Shown one piece after another: positions 1 through 7,316 of a stretch of DNA of 64,000 nt. The position numbers were made by a program, and so were the translations under genes. Source of the stretch: Lysobacter ciconiae (GTDB lineage Bacteria; Pseudomonadota; Gammaproteobacteria; Xanthomonadales; Xanthomonadaceae); NCBI RefSeq assembly GCF_015209725.1, contig NZ_CP063656.1:1285001-1349000 (forward strand), given 5' to 3'. The first letter of the stretch is position 1, and each line of letters starts with the position of its first letter. The notes under the pieces were generated by a model. It saw only the letters and a program-made list of their open reading frames with translations, had not been told where the DNA came from and did not search any database.

Positions 1-1771
1 GCTGCCCAACGAAGGCGAGCGCTTTCCCTGGGCCGGGCATCTTGGCCTGTCGCAGCTGGCGCGCGTCGCCGCGGTGCTGCAGAAGGCGCGGTCCAGCCTG
101 TTGTTCACCAACACCCGCTCGCAGGCGGAGCTGTGGCACCGGGCGCTGCAATCGGTCTGGCTGGACGACCCGAAAACCCTCGCGTTGCACCACGGATCCC
201 TGGACGCATCGCTGCGTGCGGCCGCCGAGGCCGGCCTGCGGGATGGCACCGTCCGCTGCGTGGTCGCGACCTCAAGCCTTGACCTCGGCGTGGATTTCCC
301 CGCGGTCGATCAGGTCCTGCAGGTTGGCAGCCCGAAGGGGATGGCGAGGTTGTGGCAACGCGGTGGGCGCGCGCGCCATCGTCCCGGCGAGGCGGGGAAG
401 GTGATCTGCGTGCCGACGCATGCGCTGGAGCTGGCCGAGTACGCGGCCGCAAGGGTGGCGCTCGCCCACGGGCGGGTAGAGTCGCGACCGCCATTGCGGC
501 TGTCGCTGGATGTGCTCGCGCAGCACTGCGTCACCCTCGCGCTGGGCGGCGGCTTCGAGCCTGCGCAATTGCTGGAAGAGGTCCGCGGCACCCACGCATT
601 CGCCACATTGCGCGAGGAAGCGTGGACCGCGGTGCTGGACTTCATCGTCCGCGGCGGCGGCGCGCTGGAAAACTATCCCGACTACCGCCGCGTCATCCGC
701 GACGATGACGGCTGCTATCGCGTCCACGACCGCCGCGTGGCGTTCCGGCACCGGCTGTCGATCGGCACCATCACCAGCGATGGCAGCGTGCAGGTGCGCT
801 ACATGAAAGGCGGCTGGCTGGGTTCGGTCGAGGAGGCGTTCATCAGCCGGCTGCGCCCGCGCGAGCGCTTCCAGTTCGCCGGTAAGACACTGGAGCTGGT
901 CCAGCTGCGCGACATGACCGCGTTCGTGCGCATCGCCAAGGCCGGCGAGGGCAGGGTGCCGCGCTGGCAGGGTGGGCGCATGCCGCTGTCCAGCGAGTTG
1001 GGTGCCGAGGTTGAGGCCATCCTGCACGAGCCGGCCGAAAGCCCGGAGATGCGCGCGCTGCAACCACTGCTCGACCTGCAATCCCGGCTTTCGCAGTTGC
1101 CGGGGCCCGACAGCCTGCTGGTCGAGTCGATCAAGACACGCCAGGGCTGGCACCTGTTCGTCTATCCGTTCGCCGGACGCGGCGTACACGAGGGATTGGC
1201 CGCATTGCTGGCGCTGCGCTGGGGGCGCGAAGTCCCGAACACCTTCAGCTGGGCGGTAAACGATTATGGGCTGGTGCTGACGGCGCAGTCCGAGGCGTGG
1301 CCGGATGCGCCGCTCATGCAGCGCCTGCTGACGCCGGAGGGCTTGCTGGATGATCTGCTGGCGAGCCTCAATATTGCGGAACTGGCGCGTCGGCAATTCC
1401 GCGAAATTGCCCGGGTGGCGGGCCTGCTGCCGCCCTCCCTGCCGGGGCGCGCGGCCCGGTCGCTGCGGCAACTGCAGGCCTCAAGCAGTCTGCTGTTTGA
1501 CGTCTTGCGCCAGCATGATCCGGGTCACGTCCTGCTGGCCCAGGCTGAGCGCGAGGTGATGGAGGCGCAACTCGACGTCCAGCACCTTAAGGCTGTCCTG
1601 ACCCGGTGCGGTGAACGGCCGCTGGCACTGCGGCGTCCGCGCAGCCTGACGCCGCTGGGGTTCCCGCTATGGGCCGAGGCCATCCGCGGCCAGCTCAGCA
1701 CCGAGGACTGGCGCACCCGCGTGAAGCGCGCCGCGCAGCAGCTGGAGCAGCGACATGCCCGGAATGCTTGA
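1..1771 (+). CDS. Ligase-associated DEXH-box DNA helicase, C-terminal part (5' truncated by window)
   Basis: The reading frame is open from the first bases, so the gene begins outside the window and only about 589 residues are present. What remains begins near the end of the first RecA-like domain and includes the second one: a TNTRSQAE segment, ALHHGSLD, then VVATSSLDLGVDF (motif V) and QRGGRARHRPG (motif VI, arginine finger), followed by a long C-terminal region of the Lhr-like type. In known genomes this superfamily 2 helicase sits with an ATP-dependent DNA ligase and the PdeM nuclease in a DNA-repair cluster. Here pdeM follows with a 17-bp overlap, which supports the assignment. Walker A and DEXH motifs lie upstream of the window and cannot be checked. 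Confidence 0.88.
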   Translation, partial: LPNEGERFPWAGHLGLSQLARVAAVLQKARSSLLFTNTRSQAELWHRALQSVWLDDPKTLALHHGSLDASLRAAAEAGLRDGTVRCVVATSSLDLGVDFPAVDQVLQVGSPKGMARLWQRGGRARHRPGEAGKVICVPTHALELAEYAAARVALAHGRVESRPPLRLSLDVLAQHCVTLALGGGFEPAQLLEEVRGTHAFATLREEAWTAVLDFIVRGGGALENYPDYRRVIRDDDGCYRVHDRRVAFRHRLSIGTITSDGSVQVRYMKGGWLGSVEEAFISRLRPRERFQFAGKTLELVQLRDMTAFVRIAKAGEGRVPRWQGGRMPLSSELGAEVEAILHEPAESPEMRALQPLLDLQSRLSQLPGPDSLLVESIKTRQGWHLFVYPFAGRGVHEGLAALLALRWGREVPNTFSWAVNDYGLVLTAQSEAWPDAPLMQRLLTPEGLLDDLLASLNIAELARRQFREIARVAGLLPPSLPGRAARSLRQLQASSSLLFDVLRQHDPGHVLLAQAEREVMEAQLDVQHLKAVLTRCGERPLALRRPRSLTPLGFPLWAEAIRGQLSTEDWRTRVKRAAQQLEQRHARNA

Positions 1772-2396
1772 GCGCGAGGTAGCGGGCGAGGCGCTGCACT
1801 TCCACGCGGATCGCGCGGTGTTCTGGCCATCACGCAAGCGCCTGCTGATCGCCGACCTGCACCTGGGCAAGGGCGACGTGATGCGGGCGGCGGGAATTCC
1901 GGTGCCCACCGGCGGCACCGCGCATGACCTGGCGCGGCTGGACACGCTGCTACGCGCGACTGGCGCCGCGGAGCTGTGGGTTCTTGGCGACTTCCTGCAC
2001 GGCAGGCGGAGTGTGGCCGTCGAGAGCGCGTGGAGAGCGCTGCTGGCCGGGCATCCGCTTGTTGGCGTGAGCGTGGTCGGTGGCAACCACGATCGCGCAC
2101 TGGTTCCCGACGCGCTGGGGGTGGAGCTGCTCCCGGAGGACGTCTGCGATGGTCCGTTCCGGTTCCGCCACCATCCGCGTGCCCCCCGGGATGACGCCCA
2201 GGGCTACGTGCTGTGCGGGCATCTGCATCCGGTGGTGAGCCTGCCGGGTTTGCCAGGGCGCTATCCGGCGTTCGTGCTTGCGCCGGATCAGATGGTGCTG
2301 CCCGCTTTTTCGGCCTTCACTGGCGGCATGCGCGTCGAGGATCCGGACCAGCGCTGGATCGCGTGCGCCAAAGGCCTGTTGGTCGAAAACTTCTAG
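1755..2396 (+). CDS. pdeM: Ligase-associated DNA damage response endonuclease PdeM
   Basis: A 213-residue calcineurin-type metallophosphoesterase. The metal-binding motifs appear in order: DLHLGKGD (about residues 34-41), LGDFLHGRR, GNHDR and CGHLHP. PdeM-family proteins accompany Lhr-like helicases and ATP-dependent ligases and are thought to act as phosphodiesterases in DNA repair. The first ATG overlaps the helicase gene by 17 bp; a second in-frame ATG lies nine bases later and is equally plausible. The two genes are almost certainly co-transcribed. The substrate is inferred from the family. Confidence 0.88.
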   Translation: MPGMLEREVAGEALHFHADRAVFWPSRKRLLIADLHLGKGDVMRAAGIPVPTGGTAHDLARLDTLLRATGAAELWVLGDFLHGRRSVAVESAWRALLAGHPLVGVSVVGGNHDRALVPDALGVELLPEDVCDGPFRFRHHPRAPRDDAQGYVLCGHLHPVVSLPGLPGRYPAFVLAPDQMVLPAFSAFTGGMRVEDPDQRWIACAKGLLVENF

Positions 2397-2400
2397 GAGC

Positions 2401-2422
2401 GGACGACGCGATCGCGCCGTCC
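2401..2422. terminator. Hairpin between convergent genes
   Basis: Arms GGACG-A-CGCG and CGCG-C-CGTCC form a near-perfect 22-bp palindrome between the pdeM stop codon and the stop of the convergent small basic gene. It has no T-tract on either side, so it is at best a weak or Rho-assisted terminator. Confidence 0.35.
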
Positions 2423-2447
2423 GATCACGAAGAGGGTGTCGGCGATG

Positions 2448-2738
2448 TCAGCCCTTGGTGCCCGTGCTGGCGGTCTTGGTGGCCGCCTTGCGCGCCGTGT
2501 TGCCGCGCGAACGGAACGCGGTCGCGTTGACACGGGGCCGGATCGGCGTGTTGCCGAGGACCTCGACGCGGCCACCCTGCTTGCGAAACGCAGCGAGGTC
2601 GGCGGCAATGCTCTCGCTGGTGATGCCATTGTTGGCGTTCTTGGCGCTACCGGTGGAACGTCGGCGCAGCGGCGCGCTGGCCGCGCGGCTGGGAGTGCGG
2701 GTGGTGGTGCTGGCGGGCTTGGTCGACGTGCTTGACAT
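2448..2738 (-). CDS. Small basic low-complexity protein of unknown function
   Basis: A 96-residue protein I do not recognise. It starts at an ATG preceded by a good AGGAGA Shine-Dalgarno site eight bases upstream; longer versions of the frame lack such a site. Composition is strongly biased: N-terminal residues 1-32 are Ser/Thr/Arg/Lys-rich, the C-terminal 25 or so are Ala/Lys/Arg/Thr-rich, and only a central stretch of about 30 residues (from GITSESIAADL through RVEVLGNTP) looks folded. The flanking basic tails suggest nucleic-acid binding, but this is inference from composition only. It is convergent with pdeM. Confidence 0.6.
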   Translation of the reverse strand: MSSTSTKPASTTTRTPSRAASAPLRRRSTGSAKNANNGITSESIAADLAAFRKQGGRVEVLGNTPIRPRVNATAFRSRGNTARKAATKTASTGTKG

Positions 2739-2991
2739 TGCTTCTCCTGGAAGTGGGCCGTCCGACGCGGGACGGCACAGCCGGCAGATAGCGGCGCGCC
2801 ACCGCGGGCTGCGGTGATGCCGATGCCGTGAACCCCGTCCCAGGATCAACGTTGCTCAAGTTGATCGAGCCATGCAGTGGCAGGCTTTAGGGCGGGGAGC
2901 CCTGTATAATAGCACAAGTTCGGCTAACGTGCATGTAACGTCTTCGATCGGGTGCTGGGCCCTGCCTTTCGCGCCTGCTCGGACTACAGGC
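2739..2991. other. Non-coding region with a TATAAT hexamer
   Basis: About 250 bp lie between the small basic gene and the terminator of the adhesin gene; no convincing gene is seen. A TATAAT hexamer sits at 2905-2910, but no TTGACA-like hexamer lies 16-18 bp upstream and nothing plausible is transcribed from it. The promoter of the small basic gene should lie here on the minus strand. Confidence 0.3.
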
Positions 2992-3029
2992 AAAAACGCC
3001 CCGCACCAACCTCGGTGGGATGCGGGGCG
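2992..3029 (-). terminator. Intrinsic terminator of the adhesin gene
   Basis: A perfect 9-bp stem pairs 2997-3005 with 3021-3029 (CGCCCCGCA and its complement). On the minus strand it is followed directly by a TTTTTG run. It lies 24 bp past the adhesin stop codon, as expected of a Rho-independent terminator. Confidence 0.85.
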
Positions 3030-3053
3030 CCTGGCGCGTGCTTGGGTTGAGGC

Positions 3054-5429
3054 TTACCAGCTGAAGCCGGCACCTGCGGACACGCTGCTCTCACCGCCGG
3101 CGATGGCTCCGCCCAGCGACACGCTCGCGCGAGCGCCGATGGCGCGGCGATAGCCGATCGCCAAAGCCTGCTGGCCACCCTGGGACCCGATGCCCACGCC
3201 GATGTTGTTGGCGCCGCCCAGTCCTGCCGTGTTGGCCGCGAGCCCGGCGTAGGCGGCGCTTGTGGCGCCCATGCGATCGATACGGCGGTCCAGCGTGTGG
3301 AAGCGATCGTCCATTTCCATGCGGAACTCATCCAGCCCGTGGTTGAAGCGGGCCACCTGCTGATCCGTGTACGCGTTCGAAGACTGCAGGGTGGCGGCGT
3401 CGCCAGTGTCTGCGTAGCTGTTGGCGGTCTGAAGTGTCTGCGTGTCGCCTGCATCCGAGTAGGCGTTTGCGTCAGCAAGGGTCTGTGCATCCCCGGCATC
3501 CGCAATCGCTTGGACCTGCCCGGGCGTGATGCTGCCCGCGGCGATGATCTGCGAATCGGTATAGGCGTTCGCATCCGAGAGCGTCTGCGTGGAACTGGCG
3601 TCGGTGTACGCATTCGCGTCAGTCAGCGTCTGCGCGTCGCCGGCATCGGCGATCGCCTGCACCTGTGCCGGGGTGATGCTCCCGGCGGCGATGATCTGCG
3701 CATCGGTGTACGCGTTCGCATCCGCCAGGGTCACCGCATCGCCTGCGTCCGCGACGGCCTGGACCTGGGCCATGGTGATCCCGCCCACGCCGCCCAACGC
3801 CGCCTGCATCTGGCGCAGGTTGACGGCGTCGGTATCGGCGGTCGCGTCTGCGACGTTGACGATCTGGCGCTCGCTGCCGGCGCTGCCGACGGACACCGTA
3901 CTCACCCGGTCGGCGACGGAGTTCGACCCCAGCGCGACGCTGTCAGCGACGCTGGCGTGCGCCGAGCTGCCGATCGCACTGCTGCCAGCCGCGCTGGCCC
4001 GGGCGGCGGAGCCGAATGCAGCACTTTGCAGGGCGCTGGCGGTGGAGGCGGGACCGATGGCGGTGCTGAGGCCGCCGCTTGCGATGGCTTTCGGGCCGAA
4101 CGCTGCACTGGCATTGCCGGTGGCCAGGGTTCCCGTGCCAATCGCGCTGCTGTGGTCACCCTTCGCCTGCGCGCCGCTGCCGAACGCGTTGGCGTTGGCG
4201 CCGCTTGCAAGGGTGACCTCGTCGGGATCGACAAGACCGTCGCTGTTGTCATCCAGCCAGCCGCCCATGGCGACGCTGTCAGGCCCGCTTGCGACGCTCT
4301 TGTAGCCAAACGCGGCCGATCTTTGGCCAGAGGCTGTGTTGGAATAGCCAAATGCACTGGTGTGATTGTTGCTCGCAACGTTGCCGAGGCCGAACGCGTT
4401 GCTTTCTGCCCCTGACGAATGGTTTAGAACGCCCACCGCGCTGCTGACTCTGCCGGACGCAGTACTTGCATAGCCAAGGGCGCTACTGGCCTGGCCAGAT
4501 GCGTGAGTACGATTGCCGAACGCGCTGCTGGACTGTCCAGTCGCGCGGTTCTCATATCCGAAGGCGCTACTGTTATCCCCGCTCGCCTGGTTCTCAGTAC
4601 CAACCGAACTGCTGTACTCGCCCGATGCGCTGTTTATGTAGCCCAGCGCGGTGCTGAAGTCACCTGTGGCCTGTGTTGCAGGTCCAAATGCTGAGCTGGC
4701 TACCCCGCTGGCCAGCGTCATATCGCTTGAATCGACAACGCCGTTCCCATTGAGGTCGTAGTAACCTCCCACGGCGATACTGCTGTCGCCGGTTGCGATG
4801 CTGCCGGCCCCGACGCCGGTGGCGAGGTCAGCGCTCGCTTGCGCACCGCCGCCGATCGCGACCGAGTAATATCCCGACGAGGTGGTGTAATCGAGCGGGG
4901 TGTGGTTGTAAATCCCATCGCCATCGCGGTCGAGCAAACCGCCGAAGGCGATGCTTCCCATCGCACTGGCGCGCGAGTAGCTCCCCATGGCGGTCGAGTA
5001 GAGCCCTGAAGACTGGTTGAAATACCCCATTGCACTGCTGAACTCGCCGCTTGCTGTGTTCCCCCATCCAAACGCGCTGCCACGCTCGCCACTGCTTACG
5101 TTGTTGGTGCCGAACGCGTTACTGTTCCCTCCGCTGGCAGTATTCCGCCGGCCGAAGGCGTTCGCGACCCAGTTGGCGATGTTATCCGAGCCAAATGCGT
5201 TGGCTCCGGATGAACAGGTGCTGTTGTCTACACCGCCCTCATTCCCCAGATTGGTGCCGGGCGAGGGCGACGTCGGCGTTCCGTCCGGGTTTACGCAGGG
5301 CCGGTCAGCGGCGATGGCAGACAGCGGGACGCTCATAAGAAGGAGCAGTGCAGCGGCGAGCGGTGCCCGGTTAAATCGTGCGCCAGTGGAGATGAAGTTT
5401 GTCGACGGGCGGTTCGAACTTCGGATCAT
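3054..5429 (-). CDS. YadA-like trimeric autotransporter adhesin with EF-hand-like inserts
   Basis: A 791-residue surface protein. Residues 1-41 form a signal peptide with a long hydrophobic core ending in AIAA. Residues about 75-500 consist of repeated YadA head motifs of the SSAFG/TASG type, a left-handed beta-roll. Three repeats are interrupted by acidic loops: DRDGDG (167-172), DLNGNGVVDSSD (225-236) and DDNSDGLVDPDE (393-404), the last two matching the 12-residue EF-hand spacing. A neck (about 500-540) leads to a stalk with repeated DANAYTD and GSITPAQVQAIADAGD units (553-691), a coiled-coil segment and the C-terminal YadA anchor ending in FSW. The trimer would anchor in the outer membrane and project the head. 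Upstream, AAGGGAAG precedes the ATG. It is monocistronic, with its own terminator. Confidence 0.92.
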   Translation of the reverse strand: MIRSSNRPSTNFISTGARFNRAPLAAALLLLMSVPLSAIAADRPCVNPDGTPTSPSPGTNLGNEGGVDNSTCSSGANAFGSDNIANWVANAFGRRNTASGGNSNAFGTNNVSSGERGSAFGWGNTASGEFSSAMGYFNQSSGLYSTAMGSYSRASAMGSIAFGGLLDRDGDGIYNHTPLDYTTSSGYYSVAIGGGAQASADLATGVGAGSIATGDSSIAVGGYYDLNGNGVVDSSDMTLASGVASSAFGPATQATGDFSTALGYINSASGEYSSSVGTENQASGDNSSAFGYENRATGQSSSAFGNRTHASGQASSALGYASTASGRVSSAVGVLNHSSGAESNAFGLGNVASNNHTSAFGYSNTASGQRSAAFGYKSVASGPDSVAMGGWLDDNSDGLVDPDEVTLASGANANAFGSGAQAKGDHSSAIGTGTLATGNASAAFGPKAIASGGLSTAIGPASTASALQSAAFGSAARASAAGSSAIGSSAHASVADSVALGSNSVADRVSTVSVGSAGSERQIVNVADATADTDAVNLRQMQAALGGVGGITMAQVQAVADAGDAVTLADANAYTDAQIIAAGSITPAQVQAIADAGDAQTLTDANAYTDASSTQTLSDANAYTDSQIIAAGSITPGQVQAIADAGDAQTLADANAYSDAGDTQTLQTANSYADTGDAATLQSSNAYTDQQVARFNHGLDEFRMEMDDRFHTLDRRIDRMGATSAAYAGLAANTAGLGGANNIGVGIGSQGGQQALAIGYRRAIGARASVSLGGAIAGGESSVSAGAGFSW
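3357..3773 (-). repeat. Degenerate stalk-encoding repeats in the adhesin
   Basis: This stretch encodes adhesin residues 553-691. Two longer units combine DANAYTD-QIIAAGSITP with QVQAIADAGD; shorter ones carry only the NAYTD or NSYAD core. Nucleotide identity between units is high, for example around 3541-3580 and 3681-3720, so unit number may vary between strains by recombination. Confidence 0.75.
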
Positions 5430-5690
5430 TTCTTTCTTCCCTTGAGTGATTCGGCGGTAAAGAGCGCAATCTCTTCACTCCCCGATGCACGCCGTCACGT
5501 AGGGAATCCGGACATTGCAGTTCCGCCGTCTCGTTTTATTGGCCCTGTTGATCTGCGTTGCGACCCATCAGGCGACCTGACAGCTCTTTTGGATCGTTCA
5601 TCACGGGCACTAGACTGGTGCGGCTGTGGCGCCACCGTTCGCCGGCGCGCACCCGCGAACTTTCCGCAGCTGATCTGTCCGGCTGGGCCG

Positions 5691-6545
5691 TCAGCCGATG
5701 GCATCGGCCAAGGTGCTTTCCGAGTCCGCATCCATCTTCAGGGTGGCCAGCTCGTCGGCGCGGGTGACTCCGCGGGTAAGGATTGCCAAGGGCAATCCGC
5801 GTTCGTGAGCCATGCGCGCAAATCTGAAGCCCGAATAGACCATCAGCGATGATCCGACCACGAGCACCGCGTCAGACTGCTCGAGGGCTTCCAGGGCGCG
5901 CGCAAGCCGCTGCCGGGGAACGTTTTCACCGAAAAATACGACGTCAGGCTTGAGCATGCCGCCGCAATGGGGGCAGGCAGGCGGCTCGAATCCGCTCAGG
6001 TCCACGCCTTCCAGATCGGCGTCGCCGTCGGGTGCAGTGGCTGCGGTGTGCTGGCTCCAGTGCGGGTAGCGGGCTTTCAGGTCCTGCTGGACCAGCGCCC
6101 GGTCCCTGCGTCGATCGCACTGCAGGCAGGCGACCACGCCGAGCCGGCCGTGCAGGTCGACCACGTTGCGGTGACCGGCGCGCGCGTGCAGCCCGTCCAC
6201 GTTTTGGGTGACCAGGGTGGAGAGGACGGCGCGCGACTCCAGGGTCGCCAGCGCCGCATGCGCCCGATTGGGCTGCGCCCGCGCAACCGCAGGCCAACCG
6301 ACAAAGCTGCGCGCCCAATACCGCGCGCGTATGGCGGGATCGCCAACGAACTGCTGATAGGTGATCGGAGAGCGGCCCTTCCACTGGCCATCGGCTCCGC
6401 GATAGTCGGGAATACCCGAATTGGTGCTGACGCGGGCGCCGGTGAGCACGAAGACCGAGCGGTAATTTTCCAGCCAGGAAGAAAGATCCGCCGCGGCGTC
6501 GGTCCGTGAAGCAGGCACGCCGCCATCGTGATGCGCGTGGGTCAC
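5691..6545 (-). CDS. Sir2-family NAD-dependent protein deacylase with altered GAG motif
   Basis: A 284-residue sirtuin. It carries SGIPDYRG, TQNVDGLH, the catalytic histidine in VDLHGRLG, two zinc-binding pairs (CLQC and CPHC) and GSSLMVYSG of the Rossmann fold. The usual NAD-contacting GAG(I/V)ST motif reads GARVST near residue 37, because the codon is CGC rather than a glycine codon, so cofactor binding could be impaired or altered. The start is a GTG that overlaps the lipocalin stop codon by four bases (GTGA), indicating translational coupling. No terminator is obvious in the 261 bp before the adhesin gene, which is otherwise empty. Confidence 0.88.
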   Translation of the reverse strand: MTHAHHDGGVPASRTDAAADLSSWLENYRSVFVLTGARVSTNSGIPDYRGADGQWKGRSPITYQQFVGDPAIRARYWARSFVGWPAVARAQPNRAHAALATLESRAVLSTLVTQNVDGLHARAGHRNVVDLHGRLGVVACLQCDRRRDRALVQQDLKARYPHWSQHTAATAPDGDADLEGVDLSGFEPPACPHCGGMLKPDVVFFGENVPRQRLARALEALEQSDAVLVVGSSLMVYSGFRFARMAHERGLPLAILTRGVTRADELATLKMDADSESTLADAIG

Positions 6546-7111
6546 TTGATCGGTGGGCCGATCACAAGCTCATCGAGCTGGTAGCCACGTGCCATCGCAT
6601 CCGCTTTCAGCCGATTGAACAGCGCCGCGTCCATCGAGGGGTCGCGCGACAGGATCCACAGGTACTTCCGGCTGGGACCGCCGACCACCGCCCAGCGATA
6701 CTCCGGATCGACATCCAGGACCCAGTAGTCGGCCCAGATACCGGGGACCCAGCCCAGCCACGCGGGCGCGAATCGCACTTTGAGCGCGCCCGGACTGCCG
6801 TCGACGGTCCGTGCCTCACCAACCGATTCGGTCCGGGAGCCGTCCCTGGTGCGGCACGCGTTGCGGACCTCGATCCGGTCGTTCTCTTTCAGCGTGTAGG
6901 TGGCGGTGGTGTCGGCTACGCATTTGCGCTGGAAAAACATTGGCAGGTGGGCGATCTCGTGCCACTGGCCGAGGTATCGATCCAGCTCCAACGCCGTGAC
7001 CGGGACGTTCTCCAATGGTGCGCCTGTTCCGGCGGAGGTCGATGTCTGGGTCTTGCCGGCGCCCGGAGCCAGAACCATGGCAGCAGCGATGGCGTAGGCG
7101 ATTGCGCGCAT
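6542..7111 (-). CDS. Lipocalin family protein (Blc-like), secreted
   Basis: A 189-residue protein. Residues 1-22 look like a signal peptide (MRAIAYAIAAAMVL core); the signature YLGQWHEIAHLP is the lipocalin GxW motif, and YWVLDVDPEYRWAVVG and YLWILSRDP are the later conserved strands of bacterial Blc-type lipocalins. These bind fatty acids or lysophospholipids in the periplasm. No lipobox cysteine is seen in the leader, so unlike E. coli Blc it is probably soluble. I chose the internal ATG because the frame upstream encodes no plausible leader. It is divergent from acnD across a 205-bp intergenic region and overlaps the sirtuin gene. Confidence 0.82.
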   Translation of the reverse strand: MRAIAYAIAAAMVLAPGAGKTQTSTSAGTGAPLENVPVTALELDRYLGQWHEIAHLPMFFQRKCVADTTATYTLKENDRIEVRNACRTRDGSRTESVGEARTVDGSPGALKVRFAPAWLGWVPGIWADYWVLDVDPEYRWAVVGGPSRKYLWILSRDPSMDAALFNRLKADAMARGYQLDELVIGPPIK

Positions 7112-7316
7112 GAGGGTTGCCCGATGAGGAAAGGTGCGGTCCAAGGTGTCATCGATCACCACCAGAGGGCGTGAACGACCAAGCGGAGCTGAGCCCGGAA
7201 GTCCCGGCCCCGGCCATACAGGGGCGGCCAACTATACTGTCGGGTGTTACTCGACCGCCCCGCGCGCTGCGCGACCGTCGACACGCCACCCGCCAAAAAG
7301 GTACCCAACGCCGACC

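Noticed and set aside
2905..2910. TATAAT as a strong promoter
   Set aside because: There is no -35 partner at the right distance and no plausible downstream gene on the plus strand.
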